Assembly (NCBI GenBank): GCA_963573305.1
Contig: OY754337.1
Span: 49,675,164-49,739,163, forward strand
Reading direction: 5' to 3'
DNA length: 64,000 nt
Source: Pyrrhosoma nymphula
Taxonomy: Eukaryota; Arthropoda; Insecta; Odonata; Coenagrionidae
Shown here: positions 24,660-35,509 of the stretch, one piece after another
How positions within the stretch are numbered: the first letter of the stretch is position 1
How the letters are laid out: the number at the start of each line of letters is the position of its first letter
Notes under the pieces: generated by a model
Databases searched by the model: none
Told to the model about the DNA's origin: nothing
The model's input: only the letters and a program-made list of their open reading frames with translations
Translations under genes and position numbers: made by a program

Positions 24660-25774
24660 CTATTTGTCTTAAGTTAATGTCACGCTGTTTTTATTGTAGC
24701 CATAAAATGGTGCATGGACAGAAGGAATTTTTGCACCTGTCACTTCGGCAGGGTATCTCTCTAATGTTGTCATCTCTATCAGTTCTAGAGATATAGCGCG
24801 GGGTCAAAAAAATATCCTCCGTTTAGTATTGAAATTCGACTGATCTGAATTTCCCAACTAATCAAAGCCTAGCGTATAGCCTCAAACGAGTGTCAAACGG
24901 CTACGAACTTAGACCTAACATCAGCTCTTTGATACTTCCTGTTCGCTCGTAGCAGTTTTATAAGAAACGTGCGGCTTTTCTTTGCATTTTATTTACTTCG
25001 CGAATTAAATCTTTCTATCCAGGCACCCAAATGCTCGTGGCGTATTATAGATGTGGCTTAACAAGAACAAAGCAGCATCTCTCTTTCACTTTTTCATCAG
25101 AGAACGGAGTCAAAGTTAGATTGAGAGATTCTTTAGATGCTGACACTAAGGTGGTGGATAAAATCACCTGGAACAAAAGCTGGTTTGGGGAATGAAAACG
25201 ATCGGGGAAAGGCAGGGGAATGTGGCTAGGGGATACAGGAAGTCGTTGAAAAAAATTCAGAGAAGGCGTATAAGAGCGCAAGATATATTAATATGCAATG
25301 GGCTCTTGATGTCCGTGAGATAGAAGGAAGAATGTTGGATAATCTTTGGTGAAAGAGGGAAAGACATAGACAAGGGTTGAGAAAAGTTTTATCCCGCATC
25401 ATAACAGCCGATTTACAAGCCTCCACTGCGGCGTCGCTAACATTTTCATTGCCCAACGGCAATGTAGGAAAAGGGGAGTTACGGTGTACCGGAAATACAT
25501 GAGACACGCACGTTTATGCAAATCAAAATCATACATACGTAACTTTCTTCAACACTACGGAGAAATCAACCAAGGAATAAAATCTCAGATGGAGGAAGTA
25601 GGTGCTAAGAGTGAACGCAGAGGAAGAAATACACCGTCAAAGGCAATCGGAGAAGAGGAGGAATGAAAGGAAAAGGAATTTCAGACGGCATGAGAGGACT
25701 TGGAAAGGTGGATTCGCCGAGTTAAGGAATCCAACACGCCAAATAAGAGAAGACTATGAAGAAAATGAAAAGTA
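24660..25774. other. No recognised gene
   Basis: ORFs at 25045-25281, 25226-25507 and 25484-25666 overlap on both strands. Purine-rich text at 25590-25770 may be decayed LINE sequence, but no signature motif can be read. Confidence 0.3.
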
Positions 25775-25777
25775 ACT

Positions 25778-26015
25778 TTGTGATAACCACTTAAATCATT
25801 TATTGACACGACCCGGGTTGCGACACTTTGTGCCGTCTTCAGGGGAAGTTATATCTTTTGGTTCACTATAGATAAATACAAATTCACGGAAGGGGGGTAG
25901 GAAAGAGTTGGGAGAGAGGATAGGTGTATAAGAGGTCCCTAGGGACGGGTTAGGGTGGCTGAGGGGTGGCGAGGGTTGGGACGGGAGTGAGGGATGGTAG
26001 CCAGAGGCCGTTGGT
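25778..26015 (-). mobile_element. Penelope-like 3' fragment: terminal motif plus G-rich tail
   Basis: The minus strand reads CTGAAGACGGCACAAAGTGTCGCAACCCGGGTCG...AATAAATG (25842 down to about 25796). This is the CTGANGA, stem (CGGCAC/GTGTCG), terminal-sequence pattern. To its right on the plus strand is a G-rich tract (25888-26000), as at 39240-39420 next to the identified PLE coding region, where it encodes a proline-rich tail on the minus strand. No GIY-YIG coding is left. Confidence 0.45.
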
Positions 26016-26223
26016 TCTTTTCTTCACATTTTCTTTTTTTCAAATCGCTTAATTAATAGATAACTATTTTTCAGGTTTGTTATGACTCTATTCCGCGAAA
26101 ATCTGTTGCTTTGCTTAATTCTATTTTCGGGTAGTTCCATCGCGAATCGTTCATTCGTGGACCACGTTTACATTCAGAAACAGTCGACGAAAAACGTAAA
26201 TTAATCATTTTTAAAGTGCGACA

Positions 26224-26911
26224 ACAAGTCCACGATATGCATCGTCGCCGTTTATAGTTTCGGGATGTAACAATTGCATAACATTAATAAATAAAACGTA
26301 AACCCTGTCCCCGAGAATGTAGCATTCTTCAAAGGAATTTTGAAAGATTCTTTTTGAACGATGATAAAACATTAATTACGGCTAAATGTCTCTTATTTCA
26401 TTTTTGCTCCTTTAATGACTCTTGACACCTGGCTAATGGCCCATCAACTGGAAATTTATCATTCAATAAATAAAAAAAAAACCTATGGCAACATGTGACA
26501 GAAAATCGTTCCATTGATGAGGAATAAAGGGAAAACAAAAATTTTGATGGAGAAACTGACACAAGGAGATTTAGAATATTTCAAATTATTACGACGACAT
26601 CACCTTGAAATGTCCAGAAATATTCGCCGATGAGGAAAGAGCGTAGGATCGTTTCAATCTCTTTGACATCTTCCGCATATCAGCGACTAATTTGTTGTTA
26701 GGTTAGACATAAACAACAGACGGGAAAAGACGTTAAAAAAGAACATCGGGGGGCGCCCGTTTGTGTGACGATGAACACGTATGCATGCACTGAGATGCCC
26801 AGTAAATGGAAACAATGGGTTCCGGACCGAGTAAACACGAGGCTGGTACCATTTCCTGGAGTTTATTCGTGCCGTGAGAACTTAAAAGCTATGGTTTTAG
26901 TTCGCGTTTCG
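26224..26911 (+). repeat. Dispersed duplication, copy B
   Basis: Homologous to 21451-22136 (see that entry), in the same orientation about 4.8 kb away. The 3' quarter (26733-26910) is nearly identical to copy A while the 5' part differs at many positions, so divergence is not uniform. Unrelated sequence begins at both outer edges. Confidence 0.7.
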
Positions 26912-27299
26912 CCTCTCATCGAGGAGGCGTCTTCAGGACTCAGTGCTAGAGAGGGCCAAGTCCATTTTTTTTAAATTTCATTACTATAAACTGAATAGGA
27001 TGACTTTTGATTCGTACATTGAGTAGTGCAGAAGAAAACCAAGTCCAAAGTTCGAATATTTTCCTCCACAAGGCAGCAGTTCTCGAGAGAACAAAGTAGA
27101 GCTGGTTTACCGGAGAAGTATTAAGGAACTTTAATCTCGTTTATTGTGAGATGGAAATTTTAACCCTGAGCCCTCCATTTGGGAAACTGGTTGCTATGGA
27201 GCCCTGTGATTGACAGTCGTCTTTTGTTTTCTCCACCTAGCTCCCTAAATGGCCGTTTCAAGTCAACATTAAGTCCTCCATCCCGATATCGTGGGTTGA

Positions 27300-27350
27300 T
27301 TATACCTTTGGGTATATTTAAGGCGGGTGGAGCAGTATTCGTGGGTCACT
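27300..27350 (+). promoter_or_regulatory. Possible TATA-box core promoter
   Basis: TATATTTAAGGC at 27313-27324 fits a TATA box. TCACTG at 27346-27351, about 33 bp downstream, approximates an arthropod initiator (TCAGT type). An ORF opens at about 27602. It could also be an LTR promoter. No experimental or family support. Confidence 0.2.
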
Positions 27351-27598
27351 GAGGGCACATTTTTATAATATTTTAGGTGAGTCGAAAAAAAATTCTGGGA
27401 CCACATTTCATTTCAGTGCGTCTGGTTATGCATTGGAACTCACCATACAGGCAATATTGGAAATTATAAAAGAATCATATTTGAATTTTTTCCTTAACTA
27501 AAGCATGTTGGCGAAGAGTTTTCGATTCCGTATTCAAAATTTAAACTAAATTATAAAGAAATATGTTCTTTTTGGAATATTGGACTTGACGTGACACC

Positions 27599-28275
27599 TT
27601 GATGCTTGTTAACAACAATTACGACAATAATAAATATATTATTTCTCGTTTAGAAGAAAATCTAATAGTACGTAATCGACTTATTACGAAATGTATGTCA
27701 AGTTATATAATGCTACGTGTTAAAATAGCATTGAACTGCCAAAACACCAAATCGGTATGGAGCAATTCTTTCCCATCATCTATAGATATCACTAATGTGA
27801 ACACGTATGCAAAGTTTCTCGCAAATATTTGCATAAACAAAAATCGCTCCAACCACATTAATTATACCACTGTGAGGTCCTGCCTACTTCCGCACTGGAG
27901 TTGTGTCACCCAATACAGTCACCACCTTGGAGGCCTATGGCAGGTGGTGTCGGGTCATCCGGCAACGGGAGTAATTTGCCACCAGCTTCCTCGCCCGCAC
28001 AGAGATCCGAGAGCTCTCTCGTCCCCACGTCTTGTGGGTTACCGCGACGACGCGTCGTCTCGCATCGGATGCTGCAGCCTCCCCCACACCTCCTCCACCT
28101 GTCCCCCCCCTCCCCACCCAACCGGCCCTTCCCCAGACTCAAGTCGGATCCTCCACCTACGCTCCTGTCCAAGACGACCTCCACTTCCCACCCCCTCCCC
28201 TCCAAAACCACCCCTCGTCCCGAGAATGGGTCATTTCGAAACGGCTCTTTCCAAAAGAACGGATCCATAGGATGA
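27599..28275 (+). other. Proline-rich open frames, uncertain
   Basis: A 223-codon frame starts at 27602 in AT-rich sequence and runs into a C-rich block (27880-28230) that is open in all three plus frames. The 3' frame ending ...EWVISKRLFPKE is followed by a stop at 28292. The block could be the proline-rich tail of a plus-strand Penelope-like element, by analogy with 39.2-39.4 kb, but no GIY-YIG motif precedes it. I do not recognise a protein family. Confidence 0.2.
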
Positions 28276-28639
28276 ACAAATCCCAACTGTGAAAAAATGT
28301 TCCAATAAACGAGTGGACGCGGTGGGGACAGAGCGAAATGAAGCAAAGTAATGATAGGTGCGAATATGAAATGGCAGGTTTAGTGGAAACTTCTAGCTGG
28401 TAACCACGGATAAGAAAATGATGAAAGAGTGAATTCTCAAACAACATACAAACGTATAGCAATGTATGCGCATGTGTTCAGTCGGCAGACGCGTAGATCA
28501 AAATAAAACTGGATGATTGTAGTTTTTTCAAGACTTCAAAGCGGCTTTTAAGGAAACTATTACAACATAGCGTGAGTAGTGTATTTCCATTCGCAGTACC
28601 TCGATGCTAAAGAGACAAAAGTGTATTAAAATTAAAAAC

Positions 28640-28925
28640 TGGGAGTAAAGAAAATGAATGAAAGGGGAGACCACAAAATTCATGGATGAATGTGGTGGAA
28701 GTGACTCCTAACAGGAGGAATATTAGCAGTATTAAGAATAGGAGAACGTGCATGAAGCATGAATGTGACAAACATGAAGCAGGTTTTCAATGAGGATAGG
28801 ACAGTTTAGAGGAAATAATTGACACTGCAGTCAGTTTTCTTTGTCTAAGGCCGAGAATTAAGTTCCTTTTCGCTGTGCCTACCCTGATGGGAACGGAATG
28901 ATGTATATGTATGTAGGTAAATAAA
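28640..28925 (+). mobile_element. LINE-A 3' remnant with 3' end
   Basis: WMNVVEVTPNRRNISSIKNR can be read near 28685-28745, matching WVNVVEETLKRRNI in the 19.5-kb copy. It is followed by the 3' segment TTTTCGCTGTGCCTACCCTG and a GTATATGTATGTA tail that also ends the copy at 34.8 kb. The 5' part is lost. Confidence 0.55.
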
Positions 28926-28974
28926 ATAAAGGAACGAATGGATCTAATTGGCAGCCTCAGGCGAGGTGTAGGGG

Positions 28975-29185
28975 AGGGTTCTTATGTTATTAAAATGAAA
29001 AATAACTTTTCCAGGAACAAAAAAAACTGTCGTCACGTCGCGTTTCAGTTAACATAGCCATCCTCAGGTGACATTGTGAGGTATGTGACCTTGAACAGTC
29101 ACTCGGGTGAGATGGCTAAGTAAGCTGAAACGCGTCGCGACATTATAGTTTTCATTTCCAGGAAGAAGTGTTCTTTCATTTTAAC
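28975..29185. mobile_element. Foldback element with hammerhead-like cores
   Basis: The minus arm (29067 down to 28975) reads CTGAGGATGGCTATGTTAAC then TGAAACGCGACGTGACGAC. The plus arm (29108-29185) reads GAGATGGCTAAGTAAGCTGA then AACGCGTCGCGAC. Outer parts (GTTATTAAAATGAAA.. / ..TTTCATTTTAACAAC) are also inverted. The stem GGCT..AGCC between CTGAGGA and GAAAC is clear in the family consensus. A purine-rich segment follows. Confidence 0.6.
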
Positions 29186-29189
29186 AACG

Positions 29190-29690
29190 GGAACGAATCT
29201 TTCAACTCATTCCTTTCCGAGAACGAATCTGAGAAAGGAACGAAACACTTCGGCCTCGTCATTGGACAGATCGGTCATTGGACGGCCAGTGAAGCGAGCC
29301 CCTTTTGAGAGGGGAGGAAATCTCGACCAACACTCTCCCCTACCTATCCTTTCCCCCAACACTACCCCTCCTATCTCCCCGTTGGAGAAAAAAAAAAGAT
29401 TTAAAAAACTCGACTCCAATCGTGCCCCGTCTTCTTCTGCCGGCAAGCCTGAAAAGCATCCTCCCTCCTCCTTCCGGCGGGAGACTGAGATTCAAAGAAC
29501 CGTAACGGGATTGCCCCTTTGGAAGATCTGATCAAGTTTTGCGTTTTCGGATGCGTGAATAAAGATTCCAGAGAGCTCGCTATGTGCGTTGTTTTATACG
29601 CCGTCGAGTTGGCGAATCCATCAGTGTTACGCCTTTATTTCAACTTTAACGTAAAGCGTAGAGGTTTTTATCCTGAATTTCATTTGTATT
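29190..29690. other. No recognised gene
   Basis: Overlapping frames on both strands (29207-29446, 29262-29531) lie in a C-rich stretch without motifs. Confidence 0.4.
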
Positions 29691-29694
29691 GAAC

Positions 29695-29757
29695 GATAAG
29701 TTCCGTGAACGCCACGGTTCGTTTCCGTCACGTCAGGAAACGTCGATCGTAATCCAA
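29695..29757 (-). repeat. Dispersed repeat terminus, shared with 47.6 kb
   Basis: On the minus strand GGATTACGATCGACGTTTCC followed by TGACGTGACGGAAACG matches 47632-47670 on the plus strand with few differences. Probably the end of an unidentified DNA transposon; the second terminus was not located in either case. Confidence 0.45.
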
Positions 29758-29765
29758 CCCTAAAT

Positions 29766-30031
29766 GGTGGGTTGACGCTGGCAAGTTTATTGCTCAATTT
29801 AGTGGCAAAAAGCGACTTTCGATGCAAATTGCATGAGTAAACGACTCTCCTTGTCAGCTTGCAGAAGTTTTCAAAGTTTTGGCAAGTCGCTTGCAGAAGC
29901 GTATTGCTGCCAGTGTTGCCAGGCAACCAATCTGTCTTTGCACCTACTCGTAAAAAAAATTGAATAATATACTCCGCAAGCTAATGCATTGGAAACTTGC
30001 GCAAGTATAAAGCCAGTGAAAAACCAACACC
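29766..30031. mobile_element. MITE-M, copy 2
   Basis: Starts GGTGGGTTGACGCTGGCAAG and ends ACTTGCGCAAGTATAAAGCC then AGTG...ACC, inverted with respect to each other. Contains GGCAAGTCGCTTGCAGAAGC. Same family as the copies at 22461, 30883, 31884 and 62812. Confidence 0.7.
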
Positions 30032-30065
30032 GTAAGACTGAAATAATAACCGATATAAAAAATAT

Positions 30066-30239
30066 CATATTTAATAATTATTATGAATAAAATAAAACGT
30101 TCAGTCAAACCCCAAATGATGTAGCGGCTTCAACGCGGCCTCAACGCAGTCTCATATTTAATAATTATTATGATTAAAATAAAACGTTCAGTCAAATCCC
30201 AAATGATGTAGCGGCTTCAACGCAGCCTCAACATGACAT
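30066..30239. repeat. Two-unit 87-bp tandem duplication
   Basis: Units 30066-30152 and 30153-30239 differ at only a few positions. Each runs from CATATTTAATAATTATTATG to GGCTTCAACGC(G/A)GCCTC. No coding content. Confidence 0.85.
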
Positions 30240-30336
30240 GAAAGATACTTTTCACAGACTGGAAGGAAATAATACGGAGCCGGTTCTTGTGCCAATGTTT
30301 GAGGAGCACTGTTCTCATCTACCCTATTCCTCTTGC

Positions 30337-31178
30337 ACAATCCGCCATGTTCTTAGCAAGTTCCATCTCCGCCACTCGATAGTTAAGTAATGGACAAAAT
30401 TTAGTAAAAAAAAGGTTTTTCAAAGAGAAAAGATAACTAGGAAGTAATATCCAACCTGAGCAACATGTCTCATCGCGATGTTTTTTAGTGTAATCCAAAA
30501 CATTCTGGATTCAAAGGCTAGTTTAGCGAAGGAAAAAATCAATATGCGCTTGTTGTTTGAATTGGTGCTATGGTGTGAATTCATGAGACAGTTCGGCAAA
30601 ACTTTCTTCATAAATAATTCCCTCACGTGAACACACTTTTGTCTTATACACAAGAAAATAATATGTCGCCTTTAAAAATGTTTGTATTTTTTTCAGATCA
30701 TCTAGCATTCTCTTTGATTCGGAATTGCTTCCTCTCCTTGCCCATTGTATCATTGCTTTTAGTTAGGTCTAGAAAGAAGAATTTAGGTAACTTTCCTTTT
30801 GTTCCACTTCCAAGCAAAACACAATTCATTAAAAATCACTGATCGCACGGCAATGACTTAATATGTTTTGCGCCTAAGAGAGAGGTTTACACAGGCAAGT
30901 TACTTCCGCAAGTTTCTTCAGCAAGAGGTTTCGGAGAAAGTTTTCATGAGTTTTAGTGCAGAGTGTACACTGACAACACATACGCTTCTTCAAGCGACTT
31001 GCCGAAACTTTAAAAAGTTCTGCAAGCGGACATAGCAGAGCCGTTTACACCGGCATTTTACGTCGGAATTCGTTTGCTGCAAGTAACTTGCGCAATACAT
31101 TTTCTCAGTGTAAACCCACCTTAAGGAACTGGCTATCAATTATGGTGGATGCACGGAACATTCATCACTATTTTCTTC
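30337..31178. repeat. Dispersed repeat R1, copy 1, interrupted by MITE-M copy 3
   Basis: Homologous to 37747-38326, sharing CAATCCGCCATGTTCTT, CGATAGTTAAGTA and TTTTCAAAGAGAAAAGATA in order. The homology stops at 30880 and resumes at 31121, on either side of MITE-M copy 3. ORFs at 30420-30842 fall inside this repeat and are not genes. Confidence 0.65.
30883..31120. mobile_element. MITE-M, copy 3, nested in repeat R1
   Basis: Ends AGGTTTACACAGGCAAGTTA and AGTGTAAACCCACC are inverted. The uninterrupted R1 copy at 38.26 kb reads TGCGCCTTTAGAAACTGG where this one has CGCCTAAG[MITE]TTAAGGAACTGG. It therefore preserves an approximate empty site and suggests a short TTAAG-like target duplication. 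Confidence 0.75.
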
Positions 31179-31179
31179 G

Positions 31180-31880
31180 TTTCTTACTAGATTTATACCG
31201 TTTCAAACTATTAATAACCATTAATGACAAGATTTTTTATGTAATTCTTTATGTAATTATTATGTAATTCATCGTTAATGCGACTGTGTTGCGCTGTACT
31301 AGTACTCATTGTGACGATGATGGAACTTATGTTTTTCTTTTCTGCTGCATTGGGTCATCGCTCACAGAATAAGTGTTAGTTTTATTCAATTACTTTACTT
31401 ATTACTGAAAATTGTTTTTTCACTTAGAGGACATACGCCCTAGAGCAATAAATTACTTTTCTTCTTCGAAACTAGCATACGAAACCACCAATTTTGCCAC
31501 TCCGTGTATATACCTACCTACTCTGCGCCCGAGGCGAATCCAACGAGAACGTTATGATCATAATAATAGGTGCATCGACACTATTCCAACATTTTCAGTT
31601 CGCATCGCTGTGCTTATCATCAAAACGGAGCATCTTAGAGAGCCCCGAGTAGGTAGGCTTGTCTCGTCTCTCTCTTGACCTTGAACTGACCAAGCGTCTC
31701 ATCTTCTCCATCCCTCCCCTCACCCCCGCCACAGCTCATCGTCCTCCCCCACGCCTTCCCTAAAACCCATTCACACACTACACCGAGACAGATCTTCACA
31801 CAAAAGACGGAGATACGTCGATGTATTTCGACTCGATCTAATCGACTCGTGGTAGCCACAAACACATTATCATCCTGAAA
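31180..31880. other. No recognised gene
   Basis: AT-rich, then a C-rich tract (31685-31760) with overlapping frames on both strands (31412-31678, 31635-31865). No domain seen. Confidence 0.4.
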
Positions 31881-31883
31881 ATT

Positions 31884-32166
31884 GATTTACACTAGCAAGT
31901 AAATTACGCAAGTTACTTGAAGCAAGCGATTTTTGCCGTAAATACCACGTGTAAACGGCTCTGCAAGTCCGCTTGCAGAACTTCTAAAAAGTTTCGGCAA
32001 GTTGCTCGCAGAAGCGTATTGTTGCCAATGTAACCAGCAGCCATGCGTTGCTGGTTACATTGGCCTTTTCTGCAATAATTAGTGAAAAATATTTGTCAGA
32101 TTAAAATTTCCCGCAAGCTCTTGCAGAAGAAAATTGCGGAAGTAGCTTGCCAGTGTAGGCCCTCCC
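31884..32166. mobile_element. MITE-M, copy 4
   Basis: GATTTACACTAGCAAGTAAA at the left and GCTTGCCAGTGTAGGCCCTC at the right are the inverted ends. Internal CGGCAAGTTGCTCGCAGAAG matches the family. Related but more decayed text (CATGTAAGTTACTTCTACG) continues at 32190-32260, possibly a fifth-generation fragment. Confidence 0.7.
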
Positions 32167-32169
32167 TTA

Positions 32170-33320
32170 AGGCAGCTTAACACATGGAAGTTATTTCCCC
32201 AAAGGCGACTAAACACATGTAAGTTACTTCTACGACGGTAGCCACGCAAGTCGCTTGCCAGTGGCACTTCGATATATGTATAAGCATGGACTTCTATGGC
32301 AGTGATGTGGTCGACATCGATAGTAATCGACCTGTGTTCGCACTTCCAAGGGAAAAATCGACTGACTTTTATGTTGCCTGAAAGTATCATTTCGATTTTC
32401 TGCAATATAATTGCATAGAACTTGGACACACGACTACAAACTGGGATTAAAAATGTTAACAACGGATAAATGTGATGGATGAAGACTTGTTTTTACACAA
32501 GTAATTATTAATGTACGCATGGAAATGCTTTTTGTTGCCATAGGTTATCTAAAGTTAAGGCTTTTGACTGTTTCTGTGTTGCATTATAAGAAATAAAAAT
32601 GTTCTCGTACTTAATACGCTGTGTATATTGAATGTAATTTTTAGAAATTTATAAATTCTACGTATACACGTGGAACTCAACAAATTCGATGTGCAAACGC
32701 ATTGATTGTCTAAATTAGGCAATTTTAGAAATTTCCATAATCACTGTTTACTGCTGCCTTACATTTTTTAGAGAAAAAACCTGACGTAAAGTGTAAGCAA
32801 AACGATGTCTTGCAAGTAGAGATACACATCAATACAGAGTAGTCAACTTTCATGAGTGAAGCCACCTTCGTTATCATCACCATCACGATCTATCATTCCG
32901 ATCCATTGGTCAGCCATATCGCTCGGCTCAAAAAAAAACCTTGTTTGATGCGCTCCAATTGAGTGACATTTTTCAACTTTTTTAAAAGATAAGGGGCTAC
33001 ACGGCAACCTGATACGTACCAGACTTCTCTTCCCACGCAAGTATACGGGGTATTTTTGAATAGCTAACTCCCCACGCACATCACTATCGCCACCCGACAA
33101 TGCCTGGTCGATTTATGAGCGAAGATAGGTTCAGTTCCAACACTTAAGGCCCCCTATCGGGATCTGTCGATCTCACAATTGATTTATAGATTTTAAGACA
33201 GGCCTTAGGCTTAATGAGAAAACTACCATTAATTCATTGCATTCATTTTAGGGGAGAGTCCATTTCCTTCTCTCTTTCATTACACATTTCATTAAATATC
33301 TATATTAATATTTGATAAAA
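32170..33320. other. Non-coding stretch
   Basis: Apart from MITE-like debris at 32190-32260, nothing recognised. The minus frames at 32079-32462 and 32843-33100 carry no motif. Confidence 0.4.
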
Positions 33321-33333
33321 CAATAATATTTAC

Positions 33334-33594
33334 AGATTTTAAAGTATCAGGCGAAAGTTTGTGGAAAATTGTCACAGATTGCATTGTAACAGAAAACACT
33401 TTGTAAATATTTCCACACCAATTTTTTTTTTTTTTATTCAACCGACCTAGGTTTCGGCAAACATTGCCATTATCAAGGTGTATTTGTGACTTCACCTTGA
33501 TAATGGCAATGTTTGCCGAAACCTAGGTCGGTTGAATAAAAAAAAAAAAATTGGTGTGGAAATATTTACAAAGTGTTTTCTGTTACAATGCAAT
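33334..33594. mobile_element. Near-perfect palindromic foldback with 13-bp target duplication
   Basis: Direct repeats CAATAATATTTAC at 33321-33333 and 33595-33607 flank the element. Inside, 33377-33480 and 33493-33595 are inverted copies about 103 nt long, essentially identical apart from the length of an A/T run, with a 12-nt loop. Each arm holds TTGATAATGGCAATGTTTGC then CGAAACCTAGGTCGGTTGAA. TGGCAA/TTGCCG forms a stem, so this is the TTGANAA, stem, AAACC version of the hammerhead-like core. Arm identity suggests recent insertion. Confidence 0.75.
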
Positions 33595-33929
33595 CAATAA
33601 TATTTACTTAGTTCATGCATGTTTTTGTATTCATACAATTTATTTGTTAATTTACGATTCTCCCGCTTGTTCCACGTTTGTAATTAATTATGTAAAGCTT
33701 TATAAGGTCATGTAAGATAAAAATTTTCCTTTGTTGACATTTAATTTTTTAAGTGTAATAATCATTAATTTCTGCCATTATGATAATATTCTTGTTACGA
33801 ATAACAAATATATAACGATGTGCTAACGCCAATATTTAAATAGCTCTCTATCTGCATAGGATACGTAAGCTCTCGAATAGAAATAAATATTTTCTATACC
33901 ATTATATTCTTTTCGGAATCCAATGAAAT

Positions 33930-34300
33930 TTCCATCTTATTCAGAATCAGTGTGTCACGATAGAACAGCGATTTAGAATGCAGTGGACATCCACACTCCG
34001 GAGGACTGGCGTGAGAGGAGTTTTCTTTATCGGTTCGGTCACGCTGTGAGGCTGGATGACACTCGAATCACTAAACAGATGAACGAGAGAGGAAATGTGT
34101 GAAATGACGGCAGGCTCACAAAAGGAAGACATGAGAGAATTTTTGGTCTAAAGGGAACAATATATCATGACGAGGAATATTTTTTAGAACAAAGCAAGAC
34201 CTTGGAAAGTCAAGGGAGAATCAACGACGCAAGGCGTGAATGCGACAAAGACGAGGCATTTACGATTATAATAATTCTAGGCTGTACATACCCTGCGACC
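33930..34300 (+). mobile_element. LINE-A remnant
   Basis: Translation near 33988-34100 gives VDIHTPEDWRERSFLYRFGH then LDDTRITKQMNERG, matching RxxLxRFGHxxRxDDxRITKQ of the LINE-A copies at 19.1 and 34.5 kb. Followed by KAxHERIFG-like and EARRECDK-like text in other frames. Broken by stops. Confidence 0.55.
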
Positions 34301-34409
34301 AGCTTAAAAGAAAAGGTGGCAATAGACATTAGAAATGCATCCATTTTGGTATATTTGTGAATGAACTTCAGAAGTGCTTGCGGTAAAAGTAGGGAGAGAT
34401 TGATTTAGG

Positions 34410-34830
34410 AATGAGTGGGTCAAGAGAGAATGTGGTTTTGATGCTCTGGTAGTAGATATGCATGAAAGGAGCGTACATCGTTGGTTTGCTCATGTTAAGA
34501 GAATGAATAAAAGTCAAATAACGAAACAGATTTATGATAGAGGACTGAATGGTGTCAAAAGAACTGGTAGACCGAGAAAATTATGAGTGAATCTGTAAAA
34601 AAAGATACTCTCTAGCATACGCGGAGGGATATTAGAAGGCAAGAGAACAAAAGAGCGAGTATGAAGCAATGCATTAATGTAATAAGAGTGAAATATGTAT
34701 GCAAAGAAATTATAAAAGGAGAGCCAGTTTCCTAGACCCAATAGCAGTAACTAATCTTTTTCACTGCGCCTACCTTGAAATAGAATGGCTGGATGAATAA
34801 ATATATGTGAATAAATATATAAAATTCACC
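34410..34830 (+). mobile_element. LINE-A 3' remnant
   Basis: ECGFDALVVDMHERSVHRWF then AHVKRM and SQITKQIYDRGLNGVKRTGR-PRKL are readable from 34428 to 34585. The 3' segment TTTTCACTGCGCCTACCTTG and an AATATATGTGAATAAATATA tail (34758-34820) match the 3' end of the copy at 28.9 kb. In-frame stops show it is inactive. Confidence 0.65.
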
Positions 34831-35263
34831 TGCGCTTTTTACATTTCATATAACCTGAGCTACAAAGAACTTAATTCAAGGGAAAAAATGAGGATTCTAT
34901 GAGGCTCCTTAGAATGTCAATCACATCAGATGGTACGTCGGACTTCTCATTGTTTGTATTAAATTATTTCAAAGAAAATGCAAAAGTCCAGGGCGTATTG
35001 CTTTTGGTGCACTGAATAAATAAATGATGAGAATTTCTACTTCTTTCTTAGGCCAACTTTTCGATACTGTAATTAGCTTCAGACAACTTACTTAGCTCTA
35101 CGAATTTATGTACATGGGTATTCATCTCGGATTGAAATTTAGATGAGCCTCAAATTAAAATGGAAATAATTAACTAGTATTAAAAGTTACCTGAAAATTT
35201 AGGAGTAAAATAATTTTCACCAAAGTTAAAAAGTCTAGTATATCGCGCGAGAGTGGGAATTTC

Positions 35264-35509
35264 ATATCTGTGGTAAGATGGCAAAATGTGATACGTCTGT
35301 TTTTTTGCAAAATTGAGTTATGCATACCGTTGGATTTGGGAAGTTAAAAAATATTATAACAATAGTTTTATACATCTATTACGAATTAGTAAGACCTAAA
35401 CTTTGAGATTCTGATTTTTCAGAGGCTACTAAACTTAAAAATTATCCTCCTGCAAAATTTGCAAAAATTATAGTTTTTGCAAATTAATTAGCCATCTTAC
35501 CACAGATAT
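35264..35509. mobile_element. Small element with 19-bp perfect inverted repeats
   Basis: ATATCTGTGGTAAGATGGC at 35264-35282 is exactly inverted at 35491-35509, enclosing 208 bp of AT-rich non-coding sequence. The structure fits a MITE or foldback. No clear target duplication was identified. Confidence 0.5.

Noticed and set aside
25220..25480. Additional LINE-B copy
   Set aside because: A few residues (EGRMLDNL) resemble the LINE-B tail, but the ETWT signature and the order of motifs are missing.
32079..32462. 127-codon minus-strand frame
   Set aside because: Overlaps MITE-M copy 4 and MITE debris, so it is a chance frame.
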